DNA from: JANNSW01 sp031431235 | GTDB lineage: Bacteria > Pseudomonadota > Alphaproteobacteria > Rhizobiales > Hyphomicrobiaceae | Direction of reading: 5' to 3' | Length of the DNA stretch: 11,732 nucleotides | Assembly: GCA_031431235.1 (NCBI GenBank) | Contig: JANPDA010000165.1 | Location: forward strand, 1-11,732 | Part shown: piece after piece, positions 1 to 6,830 of the stretch | How positions within the stretch are numbered: position 1 is the stretch's first letter | How the letters are laid out: the number at the start of each line of letters is the position of its first letter | The notes under the pieces: model-generated | The model's database searches: none | The model's input: only the letters and a program-made list of their open reading frames with translations | Told to the model about the DNA's origin: nothing | Made by a program: the position numbers and the translations under genes

Positions 1-690
1 GCCGCCCTCCTGGATGATGGTATCGATCTCGAGGCCCTGGGCTTCGGCGAAATCGTAGAGGTCGTCGACGAAATCGCCATACTCGTCGACGCCGGCGAGC
101 GCGTAGCTCTGCAGCGCGGTGCCGGCCCGGCCGGTGCGCCCGACCGGGGGCTCGAGTGGGTAGTCGGGATCGGGATTGGGCTTGGTCAGATAGAACTCGA
201 GCTCGGGCGCGACGATCGGCTGCCAGCCTTCCTTCTCGAACAGCGCCAGCACGCGCTTCAGCACGCTGCGTGGCGCGTACTCGACATCGCCGCCGGTCTG
301 CCATTGCACGTCGTGGAGCACCTGCGCGGTCGGCGAGGTCGCCCAGGGCGCGAGCTTCAGCGTCTTCAGGTCGGGGACCAGCAGCACGTCACCTTCGGTA
401 TAGTCCTGGTCACCGTCGAAATCGACGTAGTCGCCGGTCACGCCCTGGAAGAAGATCGAGACCGGCAGGTGCATCGGCTTCAGCTCGGCGAACTTCGAGG
501 CCGGCATCGCCTTGCCGCGCGCCACGCCCGCGATATCGGGCACCGCGCACTCGACCTCCTCGACCTTGTGGGCCTTCAGCCAGGGCTTCACCTCCGAGGG
601 GCTCGCGGGCGGCCTCACCTCGCCGTCGTATTTGGGCAAGGGCTCCGGTTTCGCTTTCACGGGCCTTTCCTTCGTCGATCGGTCGACCAT
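1..690 (-). CDS. Glutamine synthetase family protein (PuuA/GlnT-like), N-terminal part, cut by window edge
   Basis: The frame is open from position 690 down to 1 and gives 230 residues; the catalytic C-terminal part lies outside the window. It reads as the N-terminal beta-grasp domain of the GS family followed by the start of the catalytic barrel. GVARGKAMP (residues 55-63) is typical of the gamma-glutamylpolyamine synthetase/GlnT branch rather than canonical GlnA, and PELEFYL (162-168) is the strand carrying metal-binding glutamates. Enzymes of this branch ligate an amine or ammonia to glutamate with ATP in the cytoplasm, often in polyamine or amine use; the exact substrate cannot be told from this fragment. 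The start is uncertain: in-frame ATGs lie at 690, 708 and 729. The 729 ATG has AGGG close upstream, the 690 ATG has GGCGGA. The promoter at 787-815 fits any of them. Confidence 0.9.
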   Translation of the reverse strand, partial: MVDRSTKERPVKAKPEPLPKYDGEVRPPASPSEVKPWLKAHKVEEVECAVPDIAGVARGKAMPASKFAELKPMHLPVSIFFQGVTGDYVDFDGDQDYTEGDVLLVPDLKTLKLAPWATSPTAQVLHDVQWQTGGDVEYAPRSVLKRVLALFEKEGWQPIVAPELEFYLTKPNPDPDYPLEPPVGRTGRAGTALQSYALAGVDEYGDFVDDLYDFAEAQGLEIDTIIQEGG

Positions 691-786
691 TGTTTCCGCC
701 GTTTGCATCCATTCCCGTCGTGCCGCCATTGACCCTCGAGCACGCGCTATTCGGCGCCGGCCGGGGCGTCGGGGACGGGTGACTGC

Positions 787-815
787 ATAATGTGATCACA
801 AAATTGTTTTGTCAA
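787..815 (-). promoter_or_regulatory. Sigma70-type promoter for the glutamine-synthetase-like gene
   Basis: Read on the minus strand, a perfect -35 box TTGACA (810-815) is followed by a 17-nt spacer and the -10 box CATTAT (787-792, 4 of 6 consensus bases). Transcription would start near 780, leaving a leader of about 50-90 nt before the candidate start codons. No other gene lies downstream on this strand, so the assignment to the glutamine-synthetase-like gene is straightforward. Confidence 0.65.
791..800. promoter_or_regulatory. Perfect 10-bp palindrome TGTGATCACA overlapping the -10/spacer region, probable operator
   Basis: TGTGATCACA is its own reverse complement and sits across the -10 box and spacer of the promoter at 787-815, which is where a repressor would block RNA polymerase. 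The regulator is not identifiable; a GntR-type or similar dimeric repressor is one guess. A related motif with a mismatched centre lies at 6442-6455. Confidence 0.45.
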
Positions 816-1054
816 AGCATCAACAGCAGTAGCCTCGGACACCGGCGATATGGATCCGGCCGCTCGCCGCGGATTTTCCGCTGCCCCTCGGTCGAGCCGA
901 TGATGGGTTGAAGGGCGTCGGGCGGCGAAGGGGTAAGGGCGGACGATGCGGCGCTCTCTTGCGTTGCCCATTGCCGCCGTGCTAAAGACGGCTTCAACAT
1001 CATTGTAAACGTGGGTCTTGCGTCAATGACAACGTCAATTCCTTAGGAGGCCCC
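816..1054. other. Gene-free stretch upstream of the small ORF at 1055
   Basis: No convincing gene is seen here. A minus-strand frame across 747-971 covers the promoter itself and shows no protein-like features. Near the right end the heptamer CGTCAAT occurs twice, at 1021-1027 and 1033-1039, 12 bp apart, about one helical turn. This could be a regulator site for the plus-strand ORF at 1055, but it is short enough to be chance. Confidence 0.3.
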
Positions 1055-1183
1055 ATGTCGGGCACCGTCTCACTCTTCCCGCAATTCCCCCGCTCCGTTC
1101 GCAAACGCCTAGATCACACGCGGATTGCACTAGTGTTCGGACTCATTCATTTGGGGTATCGAATGAATGAGTTAGAACACTAG
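1055..1183 (+). CDS. Small ORF (42 aa) with strong RBS whose 3' end lies in a palindromic repeat; possible truncated gene
   Basis: The ATG is preceded by TTAGGAGG with a 5-nt gap, one of the best Shine-Dalgarno sequences in the window. The first 25 or so codons (MSGTVSLFPQFPRSVRKRL...) are unique sequence. From about 1130 the frame enters the palindrome at 1130-1183 and ends at a TAG that is part of the repeat arm. The simplest reading is an older gene start whose 3' part was replaced when the repeat moved in; a genuine small basic protein is the alternative. I do not recognise a family and see no domain. Confidence 0.35.
   Translation: MSGTVSLFPQFPRSVRKRLDHTRIALVFGLIHLGYRMNELEH
1130..1183. 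repeat. Strong palindrome: 22-nt inverted arms around a 10-nt loop
   Basis: The arms 1130-1151 and 1162-1183 pair over 22 positions with two mismatches (GG against TA in the middle) around loop 1152-1161. The outer ends are CTAGTGTTC and GAACACTAG, and the inner parts ACTCATTCATT and AATGAATGAGT pair perfectly. As RNA this would form a very stable hairpin. The right half (GTATCGAATGAATG...GAACACT) matches the right half of the element at 1188-1260, so this looks like a shorter member of the same family. There is no T run after it, so a classical terminator role is doubtful. Confidence 0.85.
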
Positions 1184-1187
1184 CCAT

Positions 1188-1260
1188 CTCTCTGTTTGTG
1201 TTCCGACTTTCCATTCATTGATCCAGCTTCGCCGGTATCGAATGAATGGGACGGAACACT
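1188..1260. repeat. Dispersed inverted-repeat element, copy 1 (73 bp)
   Basis: An ungapped match over 73 bp to 7691-7763 in the same orientation has 61 identical positions by hand count (about 84%). The element is itself an inverted repeat: GTGTTCCG (1198-1205) pairs with CGGAACAC (1252-1259), and CCATTCATT (1211-1219) pairs with AATGAATGG (1241-1249). It resembles a REP- or MITE-like extragenic palindrome. No open frame crosses it convincingly. Confidence 0.8.
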
Positions 1261-1380
1261 TGGTAAGCGTGCGGTAGCGTCGCCGCCGACGAGCTTCGCG
1301 CAACTGCCCGCAACGCGTGCCGCCCGCGAAGGCGGACGATGAAGACCTATTTATCTTCGTATCCGAGTATGAGGTGACGC

Positions 1381-1725
1381 ATGACAACGACGGCTATCGC
1401 GAGAAAACTCACGATCATCAGGGACAAGTCGACACTCAATTCCGCCGATATCGCGACGGTCACCGGAGCCCAGCCGGAGACGGTCTCGAAGTGGAACCAG
1501 AGCAAAGCTGTACCGCGCCCTGATGCGCAGCGCCGCCTGCTCGACCTCGACTACATCGTCGATCAATTGACCGACCTTTACGATCAACCCGACGAGATCA
1601 AGCTCTGGCTCTTCTCCCGCCAGAAACTGCTTGGCGGTCGGATCCCGATCGAGCTCATTCAGGCCGGCAACACCGAGGAAGTCATTGCCGTCATCGACCA
1701 GCTCAGGGACAGCGTCTTCGTCTGA
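1381..1725 (+). CDS. Xre/MbcA/ParS-type antitoxin of a RES toxin-antitoxin pair
   Basis: This 114-residue protein has a helix-turn-helix near residues 19-41 (NSADIATVTGAQPETVSKWN) and a C-terminal helical part at about 55-110 (...IKLWLFSRQKLLGGRIPIEL...) matching the toxin-binding domain of Xre/MbcA/ParS antitoxins (DUF2384 type). In this family the antitoxin neutralises the RES toxin and, through its helix-turn-helix, represses its own operon. GAGGTGAC lies just before the ATG. The RES gene begins 13 nt after the stop, so the two form an operon. An inverted pair GAAGA/TCTTC at 1341-1345 and 1354-1358 upstream is a weak operator candidate. The toxin downstream makes the assignment firm. Confidence 0.88.
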   Translation: MTTTAIARKLTIIRDKSTLNSADIATVTGAQPETVSKWNQSKAVPRPDAQRRLLDLDYIVDQLTDLYDQPDEIKLWLFSRQKLLGGRIPIELIQAGNTEEVIAVIDQLRDSVFV

Positions 1726-1726
1726 G

Positions 1727-1731
1727 AGGAG
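1727..1731 (+). promoter_or_regulatory. Shine-Dalgarno AGGAG fixing the TTG start of the RES toxin
   Basis: AGGAG lies directly after the antitoxin stop codon and 7 nt before the TTG at 1739. No ATG or GTG in the toxin frame has comparable spacing, so this site decides the start. Confidence 0.7.
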
Positions 1732-1738
1732 AAGGTCC

Positions 1739-2281
1739 TTGAGCCACGATCCGACGCTCCTGGACGCATTGAGCCGGCGTCCGCAATCCACGTTCGGCGG
1801 CAGCGCCTATCGCGCGACACGTGTGAAACATGATCCCCTGCTGGCTTCAACGCGAGGCGGCCGCTGGGCGCCCGACAACGGCCCCGAGATTCTTTATACG
1901 AGCTTGGAGCGCGAGGGTGCGTTGGCGGAGATTGCGTTCCACTGGAGCCAGCTGACCCCAATGCCGATCCAGCCCGTTGCGCTGCATACTCTTGCAGTAG
2001 GTACGACCAAAACACTGCGCCTCATTCGCTCGGACCTTGCGTCTCTTGGCGTGAAGGAAAACCTGTATGAGACGATAAACTATTCACGCACCCAAGAAAT
2101 CGGTGCCGCGATTGCCTTCCTCGGTTGCGATGGACTCATTGCCCCAAATGCCCGGTGGTCCTGTGAGAACCTCATGATCTTCATGGAGCACGTTCCGCTC
2201 GATCGCGAATTCACTGTCACCGCGACAGACTCCGTTGACTGGATCGATTGGGCACGGAAAAACAATCTGCTCTCGCCATAG
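1739..2281 (+). CDS. RES domain toxin (NAD+-targeting type II toxin), TTG start
   Basis: 180 residues from a TTG start. The RES family features are visible: YRAT with Arg25, GGRW at 40-43, the ILYTSLE segment with Tyr53 and Ser55, and Glu64 in the following helix. Characterised RES toxins degrade NAD+ or ADP-ribosylate a target when freed from the antitoxin; which of these this one does is not visible. The TTG is preferred because AGGAG (1727-1731) sits 7 nt before it; the open frame further upstream overlaps the antitoxin gene. Length is near the family norm and the frame looks intact. A rare start codon after a strong Shine-Dalgarno sequence could help keep toxin output below antitoxin output (inference). 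Confidence 0.9.
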   Translation: MSHDPTLLDALSRRPQSTFGGSAYRATRVKHDPLLASTRGGRWAPDNGPEILYTSLEREGALAEIAFHWSQLTPMPIQPVALHTLAVGTTKTLRLIRSDLASLGVKENLYETINYSRTQEIGAAIAFLGCDGLIAPNARWSCENLMIFMEHVPLDREFTVTATDSVDWIDWARKNNLLSP

Positions 2282-2507
2282 CGCTGTGTCGGCCGCAGTT
2301 TATCCCCGGGGGGCCGCTACCCATATCCAGTGTGGCTCGGCCAGCAAAGGTCGTGGCGTCAGCGCCCCAAGTCCGCTTCGTCCCCTTCAGCGCCCTCCGA
2401 CCCGCCAGCACCGTGCGATCCCGGCAGGACAACACGCCCCGTTTCCTTTCGTGGCCGGGGCTGGCATGGTGCGGTCGGGGTACGCGGTCTTGTACGGGGG
2501 GCGTCGC

Positions 2508-4424
2508 ATGAGTGAGCCGAGAACGACGATGATGTCCGGCTGGGGGCGCCTCGCCGACTATCTGTTCGGGCGCAATGCGCTGATCGGCGTCGCCTCTTTC
2601 ATGCTGCTCATCATCTCGGGCTATGCGACCTGGCACGGCATGCGCGACTTCATCATCGGCGTGTCGGCGTCACCCGCAAATCAGGGCTCCGAGCTGCCGG
2701 GCGGCTTGTCGATCTCCAACGACGTGCTCGTCATCGCGATCGTGGTCGCGCTCACCTTCCTGATGTGGCTGGCGCTCAGGGAATCGTTCGGCGCGCAGCG
2801 GAAATGGAGCGAGCGGCTGATCATGTTCCCGCTCTACGTGTTCCTCGCGCTGTGGTCGATCGGCTTCGGCTACGGCTTCTGGTGGAGCCTGATCGCGGGC
2901 GAGGAGGCGACGCGAACGAGCCTCTCTGGGCTGCAGGAGGACGCACGTGACGCCGGCTCGGCGATCAATGCCCGCCTGGAGGCGGTCGGCGTCCAGATCG
3001 AAAGCGTGTTCGTCTGGTCCGAGGGTCAGATGTCGCGCGAGGAGACGAGCGGGGGCAGCTGCGGCCAGGCATCGGGAGCCGGCCGCGGACCGCTCTACAA
3101 CGCGCGCCGCACCGTGCGGGACTCGATCGCGGGCCTGCGCGACAGCGTCAACCGCTCCTGGCTGGGGCCGGCACGGACAGACCTCGAGGCGATCCAGCAG
3201 ACCGTCCAGAGCCTGGAAGGCGGCACGGTGCTCGAGCGCCAGAAGTTCTTCGAGACGCGCGCGGCCGAGGTCCGATCGAAAGCACGCGGCATTGCGTCGC
3301 GCAGCAACGAGCTCGGCAAGTCGACGGCTGCGGAGATGCGCGCGATCGCCAAGGCGGTTGCCGCCGCTCCCGGAACCGCCGGGTTCTCCTGCTATGATCC
3401 CACGCTCGCCGACCGTCTGACCCAAGCTGCGGACCAGGCCGACCAACCGGCCGTGCTGACCTTGCGGGAGGCCGCCTTCAACGAGGGGCCGGCCGGCGTC
3501 GCCAATGCCGTCAAACGGCTCTGGGCGAACATGGGGTCCTATTTCTCGAGCCTCGTCGCCTACGTGTTCACGGGCGGCTCCAACACCGGCGACACCACCG
3601 CCGCCGGCGAGCCGATCACCGGCCGCGACATGATCGCGCTGCTGGCAACGATCGGCATTGATCTGGGGCTGCTCGCGCTCGCGCTGCTGAACCCGCCGGC
3701 CGCCGGTCCGATCCGTCATACCGGCCTCCAGGAGACGCAGTCCCAGTTCAAGCTGCCGACCGGGGCGGTCGTGCGCCAACTCCAGAGTGCCATCCAGACA
3801 GCGATCGCAAGGGCGCCCGATGCCGATCTCGATTGGGTTCGGGGCCATCTCATCCACCATGCGGGCGAATCCTATTTCGTCATCCCCAACGTCTACAGCT
3901 GCGACAAGAGCCGAGCGGGCGAGGAGCAGCGCGCACTCGCGATCAACCACTTGGCCGGGGTCTTCAGCGACGTGAAGCTCATCCGCCCGCTGTCGAAACG
4001 GGAGTTGCAAACCATCTGGAAGGAGGAGATGCGCGACAGCACCAGCGATCTCACCCCGCTGCGCGACCTCCGCAAGGACGGCTGGGTGCCCGTCAACGAC
4101 GAGCGCAACCTCTGGGACCGGTTGCTGTTCAGGAAGCCCTTCGTGCTCCCGCTGACGAAGGAGGGGCAGAAGCGCATCCGCAATCACGGCGTGCTCTCGA
4201 AGGCCCAGCGCGCACTCGGCATCGCGGAATGGAGCGAGCAGGCCCAGCGCGATGTCGAGGTCTTCCGCCTGGTCGACACCGAAGGATTGACGCCGCTCCT
4301 GATCGCGCTGAATCAGGGGAGCGCGCCTTATCAGGATGAGGCCGAGGAGGCCGCCGCGGATCAGCAAAAGAAGCTGCCGAAGCCCGCCGATCAGGCCCAG
4401 CTCGAAAGCAAGTCGAGCGCCTGA
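2508..4424 (+). CDS. Unrecognised membrane protein with large extracytoplasmic helical region (638 aa)
   Basis: I do not recognise the family. Visible layout: hydrophobic segments at about 24-42, 72-90 and 103-130; a long, mostly helical, charged region at 131-370 with only two cysteines (185 in GGSCGQ and 295 in GFSCYD) that could form a disulfide if outside the cytoplasm; a fourth hydrophobic segment at about 374-396; then a soluble C-terminal domain of about 240 residues ending in a charged, Ala/Glu/Lys-rich tail. A weaker hydrophobic stretch lies at 343-355. The ATG at 2508 has only a G-rich tract before it, not a clear Shine-Dalgarno; in-frame ATG 2466 is an alternative. Codon use (high GC3) supports the gene over its whole length, and the long antisense frame at 2670-4490 is a shadow of it. 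The 226 bp before it hold no clear gene or promoter. A scaffold or sensor of envelope state is only a guess. Confidence 0.8.
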   Translation: MSEPRTTMMSGWGRLADYLFGRNALIGVASFMLLIISGYATWHGMRDFIIGVSASPANQGSELPGGLSISNDVLVIAIVVALTFLMWLALRESFGAQRKWSERLIMFPLYVFLALWSIGFGYGFWWSLIAGEEATRTSLSGLQEDARDAGSAINARLEAVGVQIESVFVWSEGQMSREETSGGSCGQASGAGRGPLYNARRTVRDSIAGLRDSVNRSWLGPARTDLEAIQQTVQSLEGGTVLERQKFFETRAAEVRSKARGIASRSNELGKSTAAEMRAIAKAVAAAPGTAGFSCYDPTLADRLTQAADQADQPAVLTLREAAFNEGPAGVANAVKRLWANMGSYFSSLVAYVFTGGSNTGDTTAAGEPITGRDMIALLATIGIDLGLLALALLNPPAAGPIRHTGLQETQSQFKLPTGAVVRQLQSAIQTAIARAPDADLDWVRGHLIHHAGESYFVIPNVYSCDKSRAGEEQRALAINHLAGVFSDVKLIRPLSKRELQTIWKEEMRDSTSDLTPLRDLRKDGWVPVNDERNLWDRLLFRKPFVLPLTKEGQKRIRNHGVLSKAQRALGIAEWSEQAQRDVEVFRLVDTEGLTPLLIALNQGSAPYQDEAEEAAADQQKKLPKPADQAQLESKSSA

Positions 4425-4430
4425 TGGTAC

Positions 4431-4456
4431 GGGAGCCGGCCGCCGGGCCGACTCCC
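4431..4456 (+). terminator. Strong GC-rich hairpin just after the membrane protein gene, probable terminator
   Basis: Arms GGGAGCCGGCC (4431-4441) and GGCCGACTCCC (4446-4456) pair over 11 bp with one mismatch around a 4-nt loop, starting 6 nt after the stop codon at 4422-4424. It is followed by TCTT rather than a full T run, so it is a weak-tailed intrinsic terminator or an RNA 3'-end stabiliser. Confidence 0.6.
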
Positions 4457-5151
4457 TCTTCGTGGCCCAGTCTGCTGACCGGGCGGGCACGTCACGCTTC
4501 AGCTAGTTGGCGGATGATGCAGATGGAAGCAATGCTTGACCTCGTACCCGCGCCACAAACGCCACCGGAATGCCCCGTCGGCAGTTTCGGCGCTCGTCCC
4601 GCGATGATCCGCGATTCGTAGTCCGAGACGCTTCAGCATGTGCCGCTCCATGAGTTCGAGTTGCCGGAGTTGGAGTCGCAACGACGCAACCATGACGCAA
4701 CGAGATCCGGGCGGCGGCGTTGGCCGCGCTGCTGATGGCTCGATCTTGCATTTGGGCCTGCACATGGGGCCGGCGCATTGCCAGCAGCCGTCCACGGCCT
4801 CCGGCCGGAATGAGGGCTCGCGAGGGTCGCATCGTAGGATTTCGCCTCCGTGTGCGAGCTGGCGAGGCTCGGCGAGCCATGCCACCAAGGCGCCCTTGCC
4901 CTGCTTCAGGCCGTCGCGCCTCGCAGGAAGCCGAGATCTCTGCCTGCAGACCTGAAGTTAAATGATTCGAATGACAGGTCGTCAACAACTCGTTTCGAGG
5001 CGCGAGCCGGCGCTCAATCGCCGCAGGGTCTGCATTTGCGCCTGTGACAGCGAGCGCCAGGCCGGTTGCGGCAGTTTGCCCTTCCGACCGATGTCGCAAT
5101 GCACGCTAGATTCGCTGCTATGGTCGAGTAACGGCTTGGCTCTCACCAGGG
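4457..5151. other. Gene-poor stretch of about 700 bp, possibly decayed genes
   Basis: No plus-strand gene is convincing here: the frames are short, overlapping and composition-driven. On the minus strand a protein-like stretch ends at 4499 (listed separately). Its frame stays open up to about 4950, but the upstream part is Cys/Pro/Arg-rich and unconvincing. A second minus-strand reading of 40 codons at 4982-5104 (GTG start, ...LPQPAWRSLSQAQMQTLRRL...) also looks somewhat protein-like but is too short to call. The mix suggests remnants of small genes. The desaturase promoter must lie in the right part, but I cannot place it. Confidence 0.4.
4499..4693 (-). CDS. Possible small protein (64 aa), uncertain
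   Basis: From ATG 4693 the minus frame gives MVASLRLQLRQLELMER followed by a basic helix and an aromatic C-terminus (FRWRLWRGYEVKHCFHLHH). The first 30 residues have the leucine spacing of a short coiled coil, which a random frame would rarely give. There is no Shine-Dalgarno before this ATG, and the frame is open further upstream to a TTG at 4888 (129 residues), where the sequence looks less protein-like. Third-position GC is lower than in neighbouring genes, so it may be a transferred gene, a remnant or chance. No function is assigned. Confidence 0.3.
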   Translation of the reverse strand: MVASLRLQLRQLELMERHMLKRLGLRIADHRGTSAETADGAFRWRLWRGYEVKHCFHLHHPPTS

Positions 5152-6195
5152 ATGACCTCGATTCCGAGCACTACGGACGCCGAGCCGAGCGCGGCTCTCC
5201 ACCAGAATTGGATCAAGTCGCTCGGCCGCTACCGCGAGCCGGACGAGTGGCGCAGCGCGCGCGAGATCATCGTGACCGCGTTTCCGTTCCTGGCGCTCTG
5301 GACATCGGCTTGGGCGGCGCTTTGGATCGGCTACTGGCTGACCCTCCTGCTCGCCATCCCGGCGGCTGGATTCATGGTCAGGCTCTTCCTGATCCAGCAC
5401 GACTGCGGCCATGGGGCATTCTTCCGCCGCCGGCCCGTCAACGACTGGATTGGGCGCGTGCTCGGTGTGCTGACACTGACGCCTTATGACGTGTGGCGGC
5501 GCACGCATGCGTTGCACCATGCGAGCACAGGCAATCTCGACAGGCGCGGGTTCGGCGACATCAAGACGCTGACAGTGCGCGAGTACACGGCGCTCTCTTG
5601 GCTGGGCCGCTGGCGTTACCGGCTCTATCGCAATCCGATTGTGATGTTCGGGCTAGGACCAGCCTATCTGTTCCTCCTTCAGAACCGGCTGCCGTTTGGC
5701 CTGATGGCCGATGGCTGGGGGGTCTGGATCAGTGCTATGGGCACCAATGCTGGCATTGTTGTCGTCGCGGTCGCGATGATGGCATGGCTCGGCATCGTGC
5801 CATTCCTGGCCGTGCAGATCCCGATTACGCTGCTGGCGGCGACGATCGGGGTATGGCTGTTCTACGTGCAGCACCAATTCGAGGAGACATTCTGGGAGGA
5901 GGACAAGACCTGGGAGCTGCAGGATGCGGCGCTGCTCGGCAGCTCGCACTATGTCCTCCCTGGCGTGCTGCGCTGGTTCACGGCCAACATCGGCGTGCAT
6001 CATGTGCATCACCTCAGCAGCCGCATTCCCTACTACCGGCTGCCGCAGGTGCTCGACGACCACCCCGAGCTCGCCGGCGTCAGGCGCATGACGCTGTGGC
6101 AGAGCCTGTCGTGCCTGAAGCTGCGGCTGTGGGACGAGCGAAGCAAGCGGCTCGTCACCTTCCGGCAGGCGCACGAGGCCGGAAGCGGCGGCTGA
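5152..6195 (+). CDS. Membrane fatty acid desaturase (acyl-lipid omega-6/Delta12 type)
   Basis: 347 residues with the three histidine boxes of membrane di-iron fatty acid desaturases: HDCGH (83-87), HALHH (119-123) and HHVHH (283-287), plus His241 in YVQHQFEETFW, a segment typical of the DesA/omega-6 branch. Hydrophobic spans at about 43-80, 163-178 and 200-240 fit the usual four-helix topology with the boxes on the cytoplasmic face. It would insert a double bond into membrane acyl chains using O2 and electrons from a ferredoxin-like donor; regioselectivity is inferred from resemblance only. All iron ligands expected are present and length is normal, so it should be active. The ATG at 5152 has only AGGG directly against it, a poor ribosome site, but no better in-frame start is apparent. 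It stands alone, with gene-poor DNA on both sides. Confidence 0.92.
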   Translation: MTSIPSTTDAEPSAALHQNWIKSLGRYREPDEWRSAREIIVTAFPFLALWTSAWAALWIGYWLTLLLAIPAAGFMVRLFLIQHDCGHGAFFRRRPVNDWIGRVLGVLTLTPYDVWRRTHALHHASTGNLDRRGFGDIKTLTVREYTALSWLGRWRYRLYRNPIVMFGLGPAYLFLLQNRLPFGLMADGWGVWISAMGTNAGIVVVAVAMMAWLGIVPFLAVQIPITLLAATIGVWLFYVQHQFEETFWEEDKTWELQDAALLGSSHYVLPGVLRWFTANIGVHHVHHLSSRIPYYRLPQVLDDHPELAGVRRMTLWQSLSCLKLRLWDERSKRLVTFRQAHEAGSGG

Positions 6196-6512
6196 GACGG
6201 TCTGCCGTTCGTGGCGCACCGCGACGGCTGCAAAGACGTAACGCCAGCAGCGCAAACCCTGCAGCATCGCTCATCCGGCCGAGGCGCGCCACCAACTGAG
6301 GCAATACGTCCGCGCATGGCGCCCCGAGCAGTTCGAGCTGCCGCGCTCCGCGCTCTGTGTAGGCTGCCACAATCCCAGGCCTTATTATTGAATGTATTCA
6401 GGTTTTGAGGATCGATAACTTAAAATTATTTGCCCAGACACATTGTGAACACAATCAAGGCGCATTGCTGTTACTTCGGGCTCTGATCGAGGAGCTCAGA
6501 CCGGGAGGCTAG
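6196..6512. other. Intergenic stretch, AT-rich on the right, upstream region of the small-gene cluster
   Basis: The left 180 bp contain only a minus-strand frame (6155-6370, GTG start, 71 codons) that overlaps the desaturase end and is not convincing. From about 6375 to 6460 the sequence is markedly AT-richer than the rest of the window and holds two short inverted repeats: TGAAT/ATTCA (6389-6400) and the site at 6442-6455. This is the likely promoter and control region of the gene at 6513, but I could not place a -35/-10 pair with correct spacing. Confidence 0.4.
6442..6455. promoter_or_regulatory. Inverted repeat ATTGTG-AA-CACAAT, possible operator
   Basis: Six-base arms flank a 2-nt centre, 58 bp before the GTG start at 6513. 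The core TGTGAACACA differs from the palindrome TGTGATCACA at 791-800 by one base, so the same regulator might bind both sites. The similarity rests on short sequences. Confidence 0.35.
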
Positions 6513-6776
6513 GTGTCCGAGCGAACCCAGAGCAAGACGGTCAATTTCATGCATCCGTTCCAGCTTCGCGGCATGGATGAAGAGCAGCCGGCCGGGGCCT
6601 ACCGGATCGAGATCGTGGACGAGCGGCTGGAGACCCTCGACATGGTCGCGTATCGCCGGGTCTCGACCGCCATCATGTTGCCCTCGATCCTCACCAACGC
6701 CCTGGCGCGCGAGAGCGTGGCGATCGACCCGGCTGATCTCGAGCTTGCGCTGAAGCGCGATGCGGCCGATAGCTGA
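6513..6776 (+). CDS. Small hypothetical protein (87 aa), GTG start
   Basis: The GTG at 6513 follows GGGAGG (6503-6508) with a 4-nt gap. The N-terminal half (TVNFMHPFQLRGMDEEQPAGAYRI, residues 9-32) has a beta-rich pattern that I associate with a small uncharacterised family found in Bradyrhizobium and relatives; the middle (DERLETLDMVAYRRVSTAIMLP) continues it, and the C-terminus is a charged helix (DPADLELALKRD). No signal peptide or membrane segment is seen. Function is unknown. It is followed 54 nt later by another tiny gene on the same strand, so the two may be cotranscribed. Confidence 0.75.
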   Translation: MSERTQSKTVNFMHPFQLRGMDEEQPAGAYRIEIVDERLETLDMVAYRRVSTAIMLPSILTNALARESVAIDPADLELALKRDAADS

Positions 6777-6830
6777 GCGGACGCCCGCACCCCGTGGTCG
6801 CACGAACGAACACCAGTCGAGGAGACGGAC

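Noticed and set aside
747..971. 74-codon minus-strand ORF upstream of the glutamine-synthetase-like gene
   Set aside because: It runs through the promoter and palindrome at 787-815 and has no recognisable protein features.
1130..1260. CRISPR-like array
   Set aside because: The repeats are two related inverted elements, not regularly spaced direct repeats with unique spacers, and no cas genes are present.
2670..4490. 606-codon open frame on the minus strand
   Set aside because: It is antisense to the membrane protein over its whole length. High GC3 in the real gene removes stops from this frame, and its translation is Arg/Leu/Gly-rich with no membrane or domain pattern.
6155..6370. 71-codon minus ORF overlapping the desaturase end
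   Set aside because: It has a GTG start without a Shine-Dalgarno, overlaps antisense with a real gene, and has Arg/Ala/Leu composition typical of shadow frames. A remnant cannot be excluded.
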